Assembly (NCBI GenBank): GCA_903930745.1
Contig: CAIYZX010000086.1
Location: 1-9,232 of the forward strand
Length of the DNA stretch: 9,232 bases
From: an uncultured Chloroflexota bacterium
GTDB lineage: Bacteria; Chloroflexota; Limnocylindria; Limnocylindrales; CSP1-4
Direction of reading: 5' to 3'
The notes under the pieces are model-generated. The model ran no database searches. It worked only from the letters and a program-made list of their open reading frames with translations, and was not told the origin of the DNA. Positions 1 through 6,383 of the stretch are shown one piece after another. The position numbers and the translations under genes were made by a program. Positions within the stretch are counted from its first letter, which is position 1. Each line of letters starts with the position of its first letter.

Positions 1-330
1 CCACAGCAGGTTGTGCTGCACAGCCGGCCAGAAGGGCGGGTAGACGGTCGCGAGGACCTGGTAGTTCTTGAGGCCGATCCACTTGATCCTCTCCAGCCCG
101 CCGATGCCGTTCCAGCTCGTGAACGACAGGAGGATGGAGCCAAGGGTGGGGACCCAGATCAGGAGGATGTGGACGAACGCCGGGAGTCCCACCATGAGGG
201 TCAGGGTGAGCCTGTCCCGGCGGGTCAGCAGGCTGAAGCGCCGGGTGTTGCCACGGCGTCCTCGGGAAACGGGGATCACCCCGCCGGCCTGGCCCGGCGG
301 GGTGATCGGAGGAGCTGCGTTGGCGGACAC
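1..330 (-). CDS. ABC sugar transporter permease, MalF/UgpA type (N-terminal part, cut by window edge)
   Basis: Inner-membrane subunit that would form half of the channel of a binding-protein-dependent carbohydrate ABC importer. Only about 110 codons are in the window; the C-terminal part lies past the left edge. Counting from a GTG at 330, residues 22-40 are a basic cytoplasmic tail, 41-70 a strongly hydrophobic first membrane helix (MVGLPAFVHILLIWVP within it), and 82-93 carry IKWIGLKNYQVL, the W-I/V-G-L-x-N-Y signature usual after helix 1 in sugar permeases. FWPAVQHNLLW at 100-110 matches the start of the next conserved block. It lies 44 bases downstream of the binding-protein gene on the same strand, the usual order for these operons. 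The start is uncertain: GTG 330 has only a weak GGAG 12 bases upstream; GTG 279 lies inside a strong stem-loop; ATG 195 would remove part of helix 1. Family assignment is firm, the substrate is not. Confidence 0.85.
   Translation of the reverse strand, partial: MSANAAPPITPPGQAGGVIPVSRGRRGNTRRFSLLTRRDRLTLTLMVGLPAFVHILLIWVPTLGSILLSFTSWNGIGGLERIKWIGLKNYQVLATVYPPFWPAVQHNLLW
274..307 (-). repeat. Perfect 14-bp stem-loop between binding-protein gene and permease
   Basis: GATCACCCCGCCGG (274-287) and CCGGCGGGGTGATC (294-307) are exact reverse complements separated by the 6-base loop CCTGGC. It lies 68 bases past the stop of the upstream binding-protein gene and overlaps the uncertain start of the permease. 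No clear U-run follows it on the minus strand (CCCGTTTCCC), so it is not a classical terminator. By analogy with malE-malF type intercistronic hairpins it may stabilise the binding-protein message or dampen permease expression; that role is inferred. Confidence 0.8.
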
Positions 331-374
331 GGGGTCCGGTGGCTCCGCTACTGGGACGTCTGGAGCTCTGGCGG

Positions 375-1742
375 TCAGGCGACCGGCGGGAGGCTGTCGT
401 AGAAGTCCTGGACGCCCTGCAGGAACTTGCCGAGGTCCTGCGTGGGCTCGCCGAGGAACGTCTGCAGGAAGCCCTGCATGCCGTTGGCGCCGGCGAAGTC
501 CGGGCGGGTGTCACGATCAAGGAACTGCGCGATCTTGCCGGAGGCGCCGATGATCTCGGCCATCTTCAGCTGGAACGGCGTGTACTTGGACGTGTCGGCG
601 TTCTTGGCAGCGGCCACGTTGTTCGGGCTGCTGGTAAGGAAGATGCCCTGCGCCTCGGCGGAGGCGAGGTACTCCATGAACGCCTTGGCACCGTCCACGT
701 TCTTGGCCTTGGCGGAGACCATGAAGCCGTCGATCGGCGCATCGATCGCCATCTCGGCGTCGTACTCGGTGCCCAGGGTGGGGAACGGGAAGAAGTCCAG
801 GTCGTCGTGGACGGCCGGATCGCTCGCCTGCTCGCCCGCGAAGGTGCCCAGGAAGTACATGCCGGCCTTGCCGGAGATCATGTCCTGCGCGGACTCCTGC
901 CAGGTCTTGCCCAGCGGCTGGGGGTCGAAGTAGGGCAGCAGCTCGGCCCACTTGGCGAAGACCGCCTGGGTCTTCGGGTCCGTCCACTTCTCCTTGCCGG
1001 CCATCAGGTTGACGTGGAAGTCATACCCGTTCATGCGCATGTTCAGGATGTCGAACGTGCCCATGGCGGGCCAGCCGTCCTTGTCGCCGAACGCGAGCGG
1101 GATGAGGCCGTCTGCCTTCATCTTGTCGCCGAGCGCCTTGAACTCGTCGATGGTCTTCGGGATGGCGTAGCCCTTGTCCGCGAAGACGGACTTCCGGTAG
1201 ATGACCACCCAGGGGTAGTTGTAGAACGGGATGAAGTACTGCTTCCCGTCGTCACCCGTTGAGGCCGTCTTGAAGGCGTCCGTGTAGTTGGCCGCGATGG
1301 TGCCCCACACGTCGCTGATGTCCGTGGCCAGGCCCTGGCCGGCGAAGAAGCGCATGCGGTAGCCGGCGAACCAGGTGAACGCGTCGTCAGGCGTGGCCTG
1401 GAGGTACGCGTTGATCGTGTCCTGGAACTTGCCGTGCTCCACCGTGTTGACGTTCACCGGGATGCCGGTGGACTTGGTGAAGCCGTCCACCACCGCCTGC
1501 ATCGCGGCCTTCGGGACGTCGTCCGAGTAGTTGGAGCCGAAGGTGATGCTGCCCGCGGGGGTTGCCGGTGCCTCGGTTGCCGGGACGGCGGTCGCCGGCG
1601 CCTCGGAGGCGGGAGCGGGGGTTGCCGTGCCGCCACCGCAGGCGGCGATGAATGCTGCGGTGCCGCCGAGGGCCGCGATCGCGGCTCCACCCTGCAGCAC
1701 TGCACGGCGAGTGACGGTCCGCTGGCCGTCGAGTTCAGCCAT
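375..1742 (-). CDS. Extracellular sugar-binding lipoprotein of an ABC transporter (SBP family 1)
   Basis: Captures an oligosaccharide or sugar outside the membrane and delivers it to the permease encoded just downstream. The 455-residue product starts at ATG 1742, chosen because AGGAGG (1752-1757) lies 9 bases upstream; the open frame runs on to 2381, but that extension crosses the divergent promoter and reads against the regulator gene. Residues 11-17 are TRRAVLQ, a twin-arginine-like motif. A hydrophobic stretch follows, then a lipobox FIAAC with Cys35 as probable lipid anchor. Residues 36-64 are a flexible Gly then Ala/Pro/Thr/Glu linker. The mature domain (about 65-455) has the usual SBP_bac_1 layout: FGSNYSDD, an early VVDGFTKSTGI block, IPFYNYPWVVIYRK near 171, KAGMYFLGTFAG near 292 and a C-terminal QGVQDFYDSLPPVA. 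Length is normal. No ATPase gene is in the window. Galactose or a galactoside is a guess from the adjacent galT. Confidence 0.93.
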   Translation of the reverse strand: MAELDGQRTVTRRAVLQGGAAIAALGGTAAFIAACGGGTATPAPASEAPATAVPATEAPATPAGSITFGSNYSDDVPKAAMQAVVDGFTKSTGIPVNVNTVEHGKFQDTINAYLQATPDDAFTWFAGYRMRFFAGQGLATDISDVWGTIAANYTDAFKTASTGDDGKQYFIPFYNYPWVVIYRKSVFADKGYAIPKTIDEFKALGDKMKADGLIPLAFGDKDGWPAMGTFDILNMRMNGYDFHVNLMAGKEKWTDPKTQAVFAKWAELLPYFDPQPLGKTWQESAQDMISGKAGMYFLGTFAGEQASDPAVHDDLDFFPFPTLGTEYDAEMAIDAPIDGFMVSAKAKNVDGAKAFMEYLASAEAQGIFLTSSPNNVAAAKNADTSKYTPFQLKMAEIIGASGKIAQFLDRDTRPDFAGANGMQGFLQTFLGEPTQDLGKFLQGVQDFYDSLPPVA

Positions 1743-1751
1743 GGCGTGAAG

Positions 1752-1757
1752 CCTCCT
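1752..1757 (-). promoter_or_regulatory. Ribosome binding site of the binding-protein gene
   Basis: On the minus strand AGGAGG followed by CTTCACGCC and then ATG at 1742: a perfect Shine-Dalgarno core with a 9-base spacer. It fixes the start of the binding protein at 1742 rather than further upstream. Confidence 0.85.
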
Positions 1758-1795
1758 GTAGCGCCGCCCCTGGCATGCTCCTCCGGGGCTGGGCC

Positions 1796-1852
1796 TGTGC
1801 GAATTGTTGCCATATGGTGTGTAGATGTCAAGCGGTCGGCCACATTCGCACA
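1796..1852. promoter_or_regulatory. Inverted-repeat operator arms flanking the transporter promoter
   Basis: TGTGCGAAT (1796-1804) and ATTCGCACA (1844-1852) are exact 9-bp reverse complements with centres 48 bases apart. The first overlaps the -10 box and start point of the transporter promoter; the second lies 12 bases upstream of its -35. The right arm is part of a tandem CACATT (1841-1846, 1849-1854). The position suits a repressor, most simply the divergently encoded DeoR-type protein, binding two sites. Binding is inferred. Confidence 0.45.
1803..1831 (-). promoter_or_regulatory. Sigma-70-type promoter of the sugar transporter operon
   Basis: Minus strand: a perfect -35 TTGACA (1831-1826), a 17-base spacer (1825-1809), and a -10 AACAAT (1808-1803) matching four of six consensus bases. 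Transcription would start near 1796 and leave a leader of about 53 bases before ATG 1742, including the AGGAGG site. The spacer contains the palindrome CCATATGG (1810-1817). Box quality and spacing make this the best promoter in the window; it is a sequence prediction only. Confidence 0.65.
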
Positions 1853-1872
1853 TTGCTTGCTGTGAGTTTGCG

Positions 1873-1901
1873 TTGACTTTTTGGCTCCTTGGCGGCAAGA
1901 T
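1873..1901 (+). promoter_or_regulatory. Possible promoter for the deoR-type regulator and galT
   Basis: TTGACT (1873-1878) is followed after 17 bases by CAAGAT (1896-1901), a weak -10 with three of six consensus matches. It would start transcription near 1908 and give a leader of about 60 bases before ATG 1971. It competes with the leaderless alternative at 1958-1963; neither excludes the other. Confidence 0.3.
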
Positions 1902-1957
1902 GACCCCGCTGGAGTCGCATGGCGCGCACCGGACGCGTGCGGCGTGGTTCGGCCCGG

Positions 1958-1963
1958 TATGGT
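1958..1963 (+). promoter_or_regulatory. Possible -10 hexamer for a leaderless regulator transcript
   Basis: TATGGT lies 7 bases before ATG 1971, the distance expected if transcription starts on or next to the A of that ATG. The GGAGG at 1964-1968 is only 2 bases from the ATG, too close for normal Shine-Dalgarno use, which favours leaderless initiation. No recognisable -35 is seen at the proper distance. Confidence 0.35.
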
Positions 1964-1970
1964 GGAGGTC

Positions 1971-2771
1971 ATGCTCGCCCGTCAGCGCCAGGCACTGATC
2001 CTGGACCGTGTCCGAGAGATCGGGGCGGTCAGGGTTGCCGACCTCTCGCGCGAGCTGGAGGTCTCGGACATGACGGTCCGTCGCGACCTGGAGATCCTCC
2101 ACGAGCGCGGTCTGCTCGAGAAGGTGCACGGCGGGGCAACCACCATCACCAGCCTCGCCCAGTTCGAGCCCGGGTTCGTCGCCAAGTCCGCGCTCATGCA
2201 GGATGCCAAGGACGCCATTGCGGCAGAGGCGGCCAGACTGATCGAGCCGGGCATGGCGATCGCCATCTCCGCCGGCACCACCACGTTCTCCATGGCCGCG
2301 CGCGTCGCGGACATTCCCGGCCTCACCATCGTGACCAACTCGATGCGCGTTGCCGAGGTGCTCTTCCGCGCCGGCCGTCACGACCAGACCACCATCCTCA
2401 CGGGCGGGGTCCGCACGCCGTCAGAGGCACTGGTCGGACCGTTCACCATCGCGCAGCTCAGGTCCATCCACGTGGACCTCGTGTTCCTTGGTGTCCACGG
2501 CATGGACGCACGCGCCGGCTTCACGTGCCCCAACATCACCGAGGCGGAGACGGACGTCGTGATGCGAGAGGCCGGCCGCCGGCTCGTGGTCATGGCGGAC
2601 AGCTCCAAGTGGGGCGTGGTGGGCATCGCCACCATCGCCCGCCTGGAGGACGCCGACGTCGTGGTCACGGACGCGGACCTCGATCCGCACGCGAAGGTGA
2701 TCCTGGGCGAGTCCGTCGGCAGCCTCGTCCTGGCAACGCCCGCGAGCGAGGTGTCTGCCCGTGCCCACTGA
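1971..2771 (+). CDS. DeoR/GlpR-family sugar-phosphate-sensing transcriptional repressor
   Basis: DNA-binding repressor that typically releases its operator when a sugar phosphate from the controlled pathway binds. The 266-residue product has the normal family length. Residues 1-55 form the DeoR helix-turn-helix: RQRQALILDRV, then VRVADLSRELEVSDMTVRRDL, then KVHGG at 51-55. The C-terminal effector domain (about 70-250) shows SAGTTTFSMA (100-109) for phosphosugar binding, TNS at 122-124, GVHGMD at 174-179 and ADSSKWG at 209-215, all hallmark blocks. The start was placed at ATG 1971 because family members begin just before this RQRQ/ERQ block; an in-frame ATG at 1959 or a TTG at 1881 would add residues with no family counterpart. 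It diverges from the transporter operon and overlaps galT by 11 bases, so it probably controls both and itself. The inducer may be galactose 1-phosphate or a related sugar phosphate; this is inference. Confidence 0.93.
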   Translation: MLARQRQALILDRVREIGAVRVADLSRELEVSDMTVRRDLEILHERGLLEKVHGGATTITSLAQFEPGFVAKSALMQDAKDAIAAEAARLIEPGMAIAISAGTTTFSMAARVADIPGLTIVTNSMRVAEVLFRAGRHDQTTILTGGVRTPSEALVGPFTIAQLRSIHVDLVFLGVHGMDARAGFTCPNITEAETDVVMREAGRRLVVMADSSKWGVVGIATIARLEDADVVVTDADLDPHAKVILGESVGSLVLATPASEVSARAH

Positions 2772-3819
2772 TCCCGCCGGGCCGGCCCTCGCGCGCCCGG
2801 ACGACACGGAGCTCGCCGCCCTCGAGGGCGAGCCGCACCGCCGCTACAACGCGCTCACCGGCACCTGGGTGCTGGTCTCGGCGGGACGCACGAAGCGTCC
2901 CTGGCTGGGCGCGCAGGAGTCGTCACCGGCGGAGGAGAAGCCGGCCCACGACCCGGACTGCTACCTCTGCCCGGGCAACACGCGCGTCACGGGAGCCCAG
3001 AACCCGGCGTACGAGCAGACGTTCGTCTTCACGAACGACTTCGCGGCCCTCCGCCCGGACACCTCCACCACGAAGCTCGGCGACGGCGCCCTCTTCCGTG
3101 CCGAGGGGACCCGCGGCACCTGCCGCGTCGTCTGCTTCTCGCCGCGCCACGATCTGACGCTGGCCGGGATGGCACCCGAGGAGATCCGCCGCGTCATCGA
3201 TGTCTGGGCGGACCAGACGGACGAGCTGGGCGAGCGGTATCGCTGGATCCAGGTCTTCGAGAACCGCGGCGCCGTGATGGGCGCCTCCAATCCGCACCCG
3301 CACGGGCAGATCTGGGCGTCGGACACGCTGCCGCTGGAGGCCTCCGAGGAGGACGCGCGCCAGCACGAGCACGTGGCGGAGCACGGCAGCCGGCTCCTCT
3401 TGGACTACGCCGAGGCCGAGCGGGGAGGCCCCCGCGTGATCCGCGACCAGGACGGCTGGCTCACGCTGGTCCCGTTCTGGGCGGCCTGGCCGTTCGAGAC
3501 GCTGCTCCTGCCCACGTCGCCCGCCTCGCGCCTCGAGGACCTGGACGACGCGGGCCGGGACGGCCTCGCCGCCGCCCTGCTGGACCTCAACCGGCGGTAT
3601 GACGCACTCTTCGGCCTCCCGTTCCCGTTCTCCATGGGCTGGCACCAGGCGCCGTACCGAGTGTCCACGGACCACTGGCAGCTGCACGCCCACTTCATGC
3701 CGCCGCTCCTCCGGGCCTCCGTTCGCAAGTTCATGGTGGGGTACGAGCTTCTCTCGGAGCCGCAGCGCGATCTCACGCCGGAGGAGGCGGCAGAGCGTCT
3801 TCGGGACGCGCTCGCCTGA
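2761..3819 (+). CDS. galT: Galactose-1-phosphate uridylyltransferase (GalT)
   Basis: Leloir-pathway enzyme in the cytoplasm: UDP-glucose + galactose 1-phosphate gives UDP-galactose + glucose 1-phosphate. The 352-residue product is close to the 348 of E. coli GalT and matches it over nearly the full length. Zinc ligands are Cys67 and Cys70 (CYLC), His130 (FSPRHD) and His179; the nucleophile is His181 in NPHPHGQIW. The second metal site is also complete: Glu197, His295 (FSMGWH), His309 and His311 (HWQLHAH). The C-terminus carries VRKFMVGYELL as in family I enzymes. The start is GTG 2761, 11 bases inside the end of the regulator gene, with a weak GAGG (2748-2751) upstream; translation is probably coupled. 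The N-terminal 20 residues or so before PHRRYN are longer than in E. coli. No galK or galE is visible, so the rest of the pathway must lie elsewhere. Confidence 0.96.
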   Translation: MPTDPAGPALARPDDTELAALEGEPHRRYNALTGTWVLVSAGRTKRPWLGAQESSPAEEKPAHDPDCYLCPGNTRVTGAQNPAYEQTFVFTNDFAALRPDTSTTKLGDGALFRAEGTRGTCRVVCFSPRHDLTLAGMAPEEIRRVIDVWADQTDELGERYRWIQVFENRGAVMGASNPHPHGQIWASDTLPLEASEEDARQHEHVAEHGSRLLLDYAEAERGGPRVIRDQDGWLTLVPFWAAWPFETLLLPTSPASRLEDLDDAGRDGLAAALLDLNRRYDALFGLPFPFSMGWHQAPYRVSTDHWQLHAHFMPPLLRASVRKFMVGYELLSEPQRDLTPEEAAERLRDALA

Positions 3820-3836
3820 GGTGCCGCTCCGCCCGG

Positions 3837-3842
3837 TACGAT
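3837..3842 (+). promoter_or_regulatory. Possible -10 hexamer upstream of argH
   Basis: TACGAT within CCCGGTACGAT, 18 bases after the galT stop, would start transcription near 3849 and give a short leader containing the argH Shine-Dalgarno site. It resembles CCCGGTATGGT before the regulator gene. No clear -35 is seen. The hexamer overlaps an in-frame ATG at 3841, which would then not be the start codon. Confidence 0.4.
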
Positions 3843-3857
3843 GGGCGGGCACCTGAC

Positions 3858-3863
3858 AGGAGG
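3858..3863 (+). promoter_or_regulatory. Ribosome binding site of argH
   Basis: AGGAGG, extended to AGGAGGAG, ends 4 bases (2 with the extension) before ATG 3868. The spacing is short but the match is perfect. With the MRLWGGRF start typical of ArgH proteins it places the start at 3868, not at the in-frame ATG 3841. Confidence 0.75.
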
Positions 3864-3867
3864 AGAC

Positions 3868-5286
3868 ATGCGGCTCTGGGGCGGTCGATTCGGCGACGGG
3901 CCGGATGCGCGAATGGCGGACTTCACACGGTCCATCGAGGTTGACGCCGAGCTGGCGTTGGACGACATCGCGGGCTCGATCGCGCACGTGCGCGGGCTGG
4001 CGCGCGCGGGGCTCGTGACCGCCGAGGAGGCGCTGGCGCTCGAAGACGGGCTCGTCTCCCTGCGCGAGGACGTGGTGGGGGGCCGCGTGGCATGGGACCC
4101 GGCCCTGGAAGACGTGCACATGAACCTGGAGACGATGCTCACGGAGCGTGTTGGCGCCGTGGGCGGCAAGCTCCACACCGGCCGCTCCCGCAACGACCAG
4201 GTGGCCACGGACCTGCGCCTCTGGACCCGCCGCGCCATCGGCCGGCTGGACGAGGGGATCGTCGCCCTGGAGCGCGCGCTGATCGACCTCGCGGAGCGCG
4301 ATGGTGACACAGTCCTGCCCGGCACCACCCACATCCAGCCCGCCCAGCCCGTCCTCTTCGCGCACCACCTCCTGGCGTACGTGGAGATGCTGGAGCGTGA
4401 CCGCGGGCGCCTCGCGGATGCGCGCCGCCGCCTCAACCTGAGCCCGCTGGGCTCCGGTGCCCTCGCCGGCGCCGGCTACCCGCTGGACCGCGAGACCACC
4501 GCCGCGGAGCTGGGCTTCGACGGCGTGACCGCCAACTCGCTGGACGCCACCTCGGACCGCGACTTCGTCGTGGAGGTGCTCTCGGCCGCCGCCCTCGCGA
4601 TGGTCCACCTCTCGCGCTTCGCCGAGGAGATCACCTGGTGGTCCAACCCGCGCTTCGGCTTCGTGCGCGTGGCGGACGCCTTCTCCACCGGCTCGTCCAT
4701 GATGCCGAACAAGAAGAACCCGGATCCGGCGGAGCTGGTGCGCGGGCGGTCCGCGGGCGTCATCGGCGCCCTGACCTCCACGCTCGCGCTCATCAAGGGC
4801 CTCCCGCTCGCGTACCAGCGAGACCTCCAGGAGGACAAGCCGGCGTTCTTCGCGGCCCTCGCCACGCTGGACGCATCGCTGGGCGTCATGGCAGGCCTCG
4901 TGGAGACGCTCGCGGTCAACCGCTCCCGGATGCAGGAGGCGGCCGAGGAGGGCTACACCACGGCCACGGCCCTCGCGGACGCGCTGGTCCGCCGCGGCGT
5001 CCCGTTCCGGGCGGCCCACCACATCGTTGGCGGCCTGGTCGGCGGCGCGGAGGCGGAGGGCAAGCGCACGCTGGCGCAGCTCCCGGACGAGGCGTTCCGC
5101 GCGGCGCTGGACGGCTCGGATGATGCGACCGCCCGCAGGCTGGCCCACGAGAAGGGGATCGCCCACGCGCTGCGCGAGGCGGCCACCGTGGAGGGCTCGC
5201 TGGCCTCGGCGGACGTGACCGGCGGCACGGCCCCGGCGCGCGTCGCCGCGGCGCTGGCACGGGCGAAGGCGCGGCTCTCCGCATGA
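3868..5286 (+). CDS. argH: Argininosuccinate lyase
   Basis: Last step of arginine synthesis: argininosuccinate splits to arginine and fumarate; a cytoplasmic homotetramer in the aspartase/fumarase superfamily. The 472-residue product begins LWGGRF, as ArgH proteins do. Diagnostic blocks are HTGRSRNDQVATDLRLW (103-119), TTHIQPAQP (153-161, with the catalytic Thr-His pair at 154-155), SPLGSGALAG (192-201), and the superfamily signature GSSMMPNKKNP (275-285) holding the catalytic Ser. The C-terminal GGTAP (452-456) is also usual. HTGRSRND separates it from adenylosuccinate lyase and fumarase. Length is slightly above the E. coli enzyme (457). It follows galT after 48 bases with its own promoter-like hexamer and Shine-Dalgarno site, and its TGA overlaps the ATG of the deaminase gene. 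No other arg gene is next to it in this window. Confidence 0.97.
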   Translation: MRLWGGRFGDGPDARMADFTRSIEVDAELALDDIAGSIAHVRGLARAGLVTAEEALALEDGLVSLREDVVGGRVAWDPALEDVHMNLETMLTERVGAVGGKLHTGRSRNDQVATDLRLWTRRAIGRLDEGIVALERALIDLAERDGDTVLPGTTHIQPAQPVLFAHHLLAYVEMLERDRGRLADARRRLNLSPLGSGALAGAGYPLDRETTAAELGFDGVTANSLDATSDRDFVVEVLSAAALAMVHLSRFAEEITWWSNPRFGFVRVADAFSTGSSMMPNKKNPDPAELVRGRSAGVIGALTSTLALIKGLPLAYQRDLQEDKPAFFAALATLDASLGVMAGLVETLAVNRSRMQEAAEEGYTTATALADALVRRGVPFRAAHHIVGGLVGGAEAEGKRTLAQLPDEAFRAALDGSDDATARRLAHEKGIAHALREAATVEGSLASADVTGGTAPARVAAALARAKARLSA

Positions 5287-6383
5287 TCCTCGCGACGGAC
5301 CTCGTCCGCCGGGCGCCCAAGGTCCTGCTCCACGACCACCTGGACGGGGGCCTGCGTCCCGCCACGATCATCGATCTTGCGCGTGAGCATGGCTACGCGG
5401 ATCTGCCCACGCACGACGAGGCCGCGCTGGCCACCTGGTTCCGCCGCGGGGCGGACCGCAAGAGCCTGGAGCTCTATCTCGAGACGTTCGCGCACACCAC
5501 GGGCGTCATGCAGCACGCGTCTGCGATGGTCCGCGTGGCCGCAGAGTGCGTGGAGGACCTCGCCGCGGACGGCGTGGTGTACGCGGAGATCCGGTACGCG
5601 CCGGAGCTCTCGTCCGCCGCCGGCATGTCCCTGGACGACGCCATCACGGCGAACCTCGAGGGCCTGCGCCTGGGCATGGAGCGTGCGGCCGCCGCCGGCC
5701 ATGCCATCGAGGCACGCGGCATCGTCTGCGGCATGCGCAACGGGCCCAACGTTCTCGCCGCCGCGGAGGCCGCGCTCCGGCACCGCGACGAGGGCGTCGT
5801 GGGCTTCGACATCGCCGGTCCGGAGGCGGGCTTCCCGCCGGGCGCCCACGGGGACGCCTTCCGGCTCCTGCGCCGCGCCTCGTTCCCGTTCACGATCCAC
5901 GCGGGCGAGTCCTACGGGCCCGTGTCCATCCGCGAGGCGCTGGCGGAGTGCGGGGCGTCCCGCATCGGCCACGGCGTGCACATCGCGGACGACATCACGC
6001 CCCTCCCGGGCGGCGAGCCGCCCATCCTGGGCCGCCTTGCACGGTACGTGCGTGACCGGCGCATCCCGCTGGAGCTCTGCCCCACGTCCAACGTCCACAC
6101 GGGCGTCTGCGACACCGTGGCCGCGCACCCCTTTGACCGCCTCTTCCGCACCGGCTTCAACGTCACGGTGAACACGGACAACCGCCTGATGAGCGGTGTC
6201 TCCGTGAGCAGCGAGATGGCGGCACTCTCGGAAGCGTTCGGGTATGGCCTGGACGACCTCGAGGAGCTGGCGATCAACGCGCTGGAGGCGTCCTTCATCT
6301 CGCTCCCGGAGCGCGAGGCGCTCCTGGGCGAGGTGCTCTGGCCGGCCTACGAGGACCTGCGCGAGGAGGCGCCCGGCGCATGA
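5283..6383 (+). CDS. add: Adenosine deaminase
   Basis: Converts adenosine or deoxyadenosine to inosine and ammonia (purine salvage), using a zinc ion in a TIM barrel. The 366-residue product shows metal ligands His17 and His19 in LLHDHLDGGLRP, His206 in HAGES (with catalytic Glu209), the catalytic His230 in IGHGVH, CPTSNVHTG at 266-274, and the zinc ligand Asp299 in NTDNRLMSG. The aspartate that usually follows (TDD in the mammalian enzyme) is Asn300; as I recall, many actinobacterial ADA proteins read TDN too, so activity is expected. All other catalytic positions are present. ATG 5283 overlaps the argH stop (ATGA) and only a weak GAAGG at 5265-5269 precedes it, so initiation probably depends on argH translation. 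An adenine or aminofutalosine deaminase is a less likely alternative. Confidence 0.92.
   Translation: MILATDLVRRAPKVLLHDHLDGGLRPATIIDLAREHGYADLPTHDEAALATWFRRGADRKSLELYLETFAHTTGVMQHASAMVRVAAECVEDLAADGVVYAEIRYAPELSSAAGMSLDDAITANLEGLRLGMERAAAAGHAIEARGIVCGMRNGPNVLAAAEAALRHRDEGVVGFDIAGPEAGFPPGAHGDAFRLLRRASFPFTIHAGESYGPVSIREALAECGASRIGHGVHIADDITPLPGGEPPILGRLARYVRDRRIPLELCPTSNVHTGVCDTVAAHPFDRLFRTGFNVTVNTDNRLMSGVSVSSEMAALSEAFGYGLDDLEELAINALEASFISLPEREALLGEVLWPAYEDLREEAPGA
6364..6369 (+). promoter_or_regulatory. Ribosome binding site of the FAD oxidoreductase gene
   Basis: AGGAGG inside the end of the deaminase gene, 10 bases before ATG 6380. It supports the ATGA-overlap start. Confidence 0.7.

Noticed and set aside
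274..307. The 14-bp stem-loop as a Rho-independent terminator of the binding-protein gene
   Set aside because: The bases after it on the minus strand are CCCGTTTCCC, with only three Ts, and a co-oriented permease follows at once. An intercistronic control or stability element fits better.
1743..2381. N-terminal extension of the binding-protein frame up to 2381
   Set aside because: It would run through the divergent promoter and antisense to the regulator, and would bury the signal peptide internally. The AGGAGG before ATG 1742 and the lipobox at residue 35 fix the shorter start.
3841..3867. Upstream ATG 3841 as the argH start
   Set aside because: It overlaps the TACGAT hexamer and has no ribosome site; ATG 3868 has AGGAGG and yields the standard MRLWGGRF N-terminus.
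2923..5166. Very long open frame (747 codons) on the minus strand opposite galT and argH
   Set aside because: It runs antisense to two genes with complete catalytic motifs. Its translation is Arg/Gly/Ala/Val-rich with no recognisable domain, as expected for a shadow frame in GC-rich DNA.
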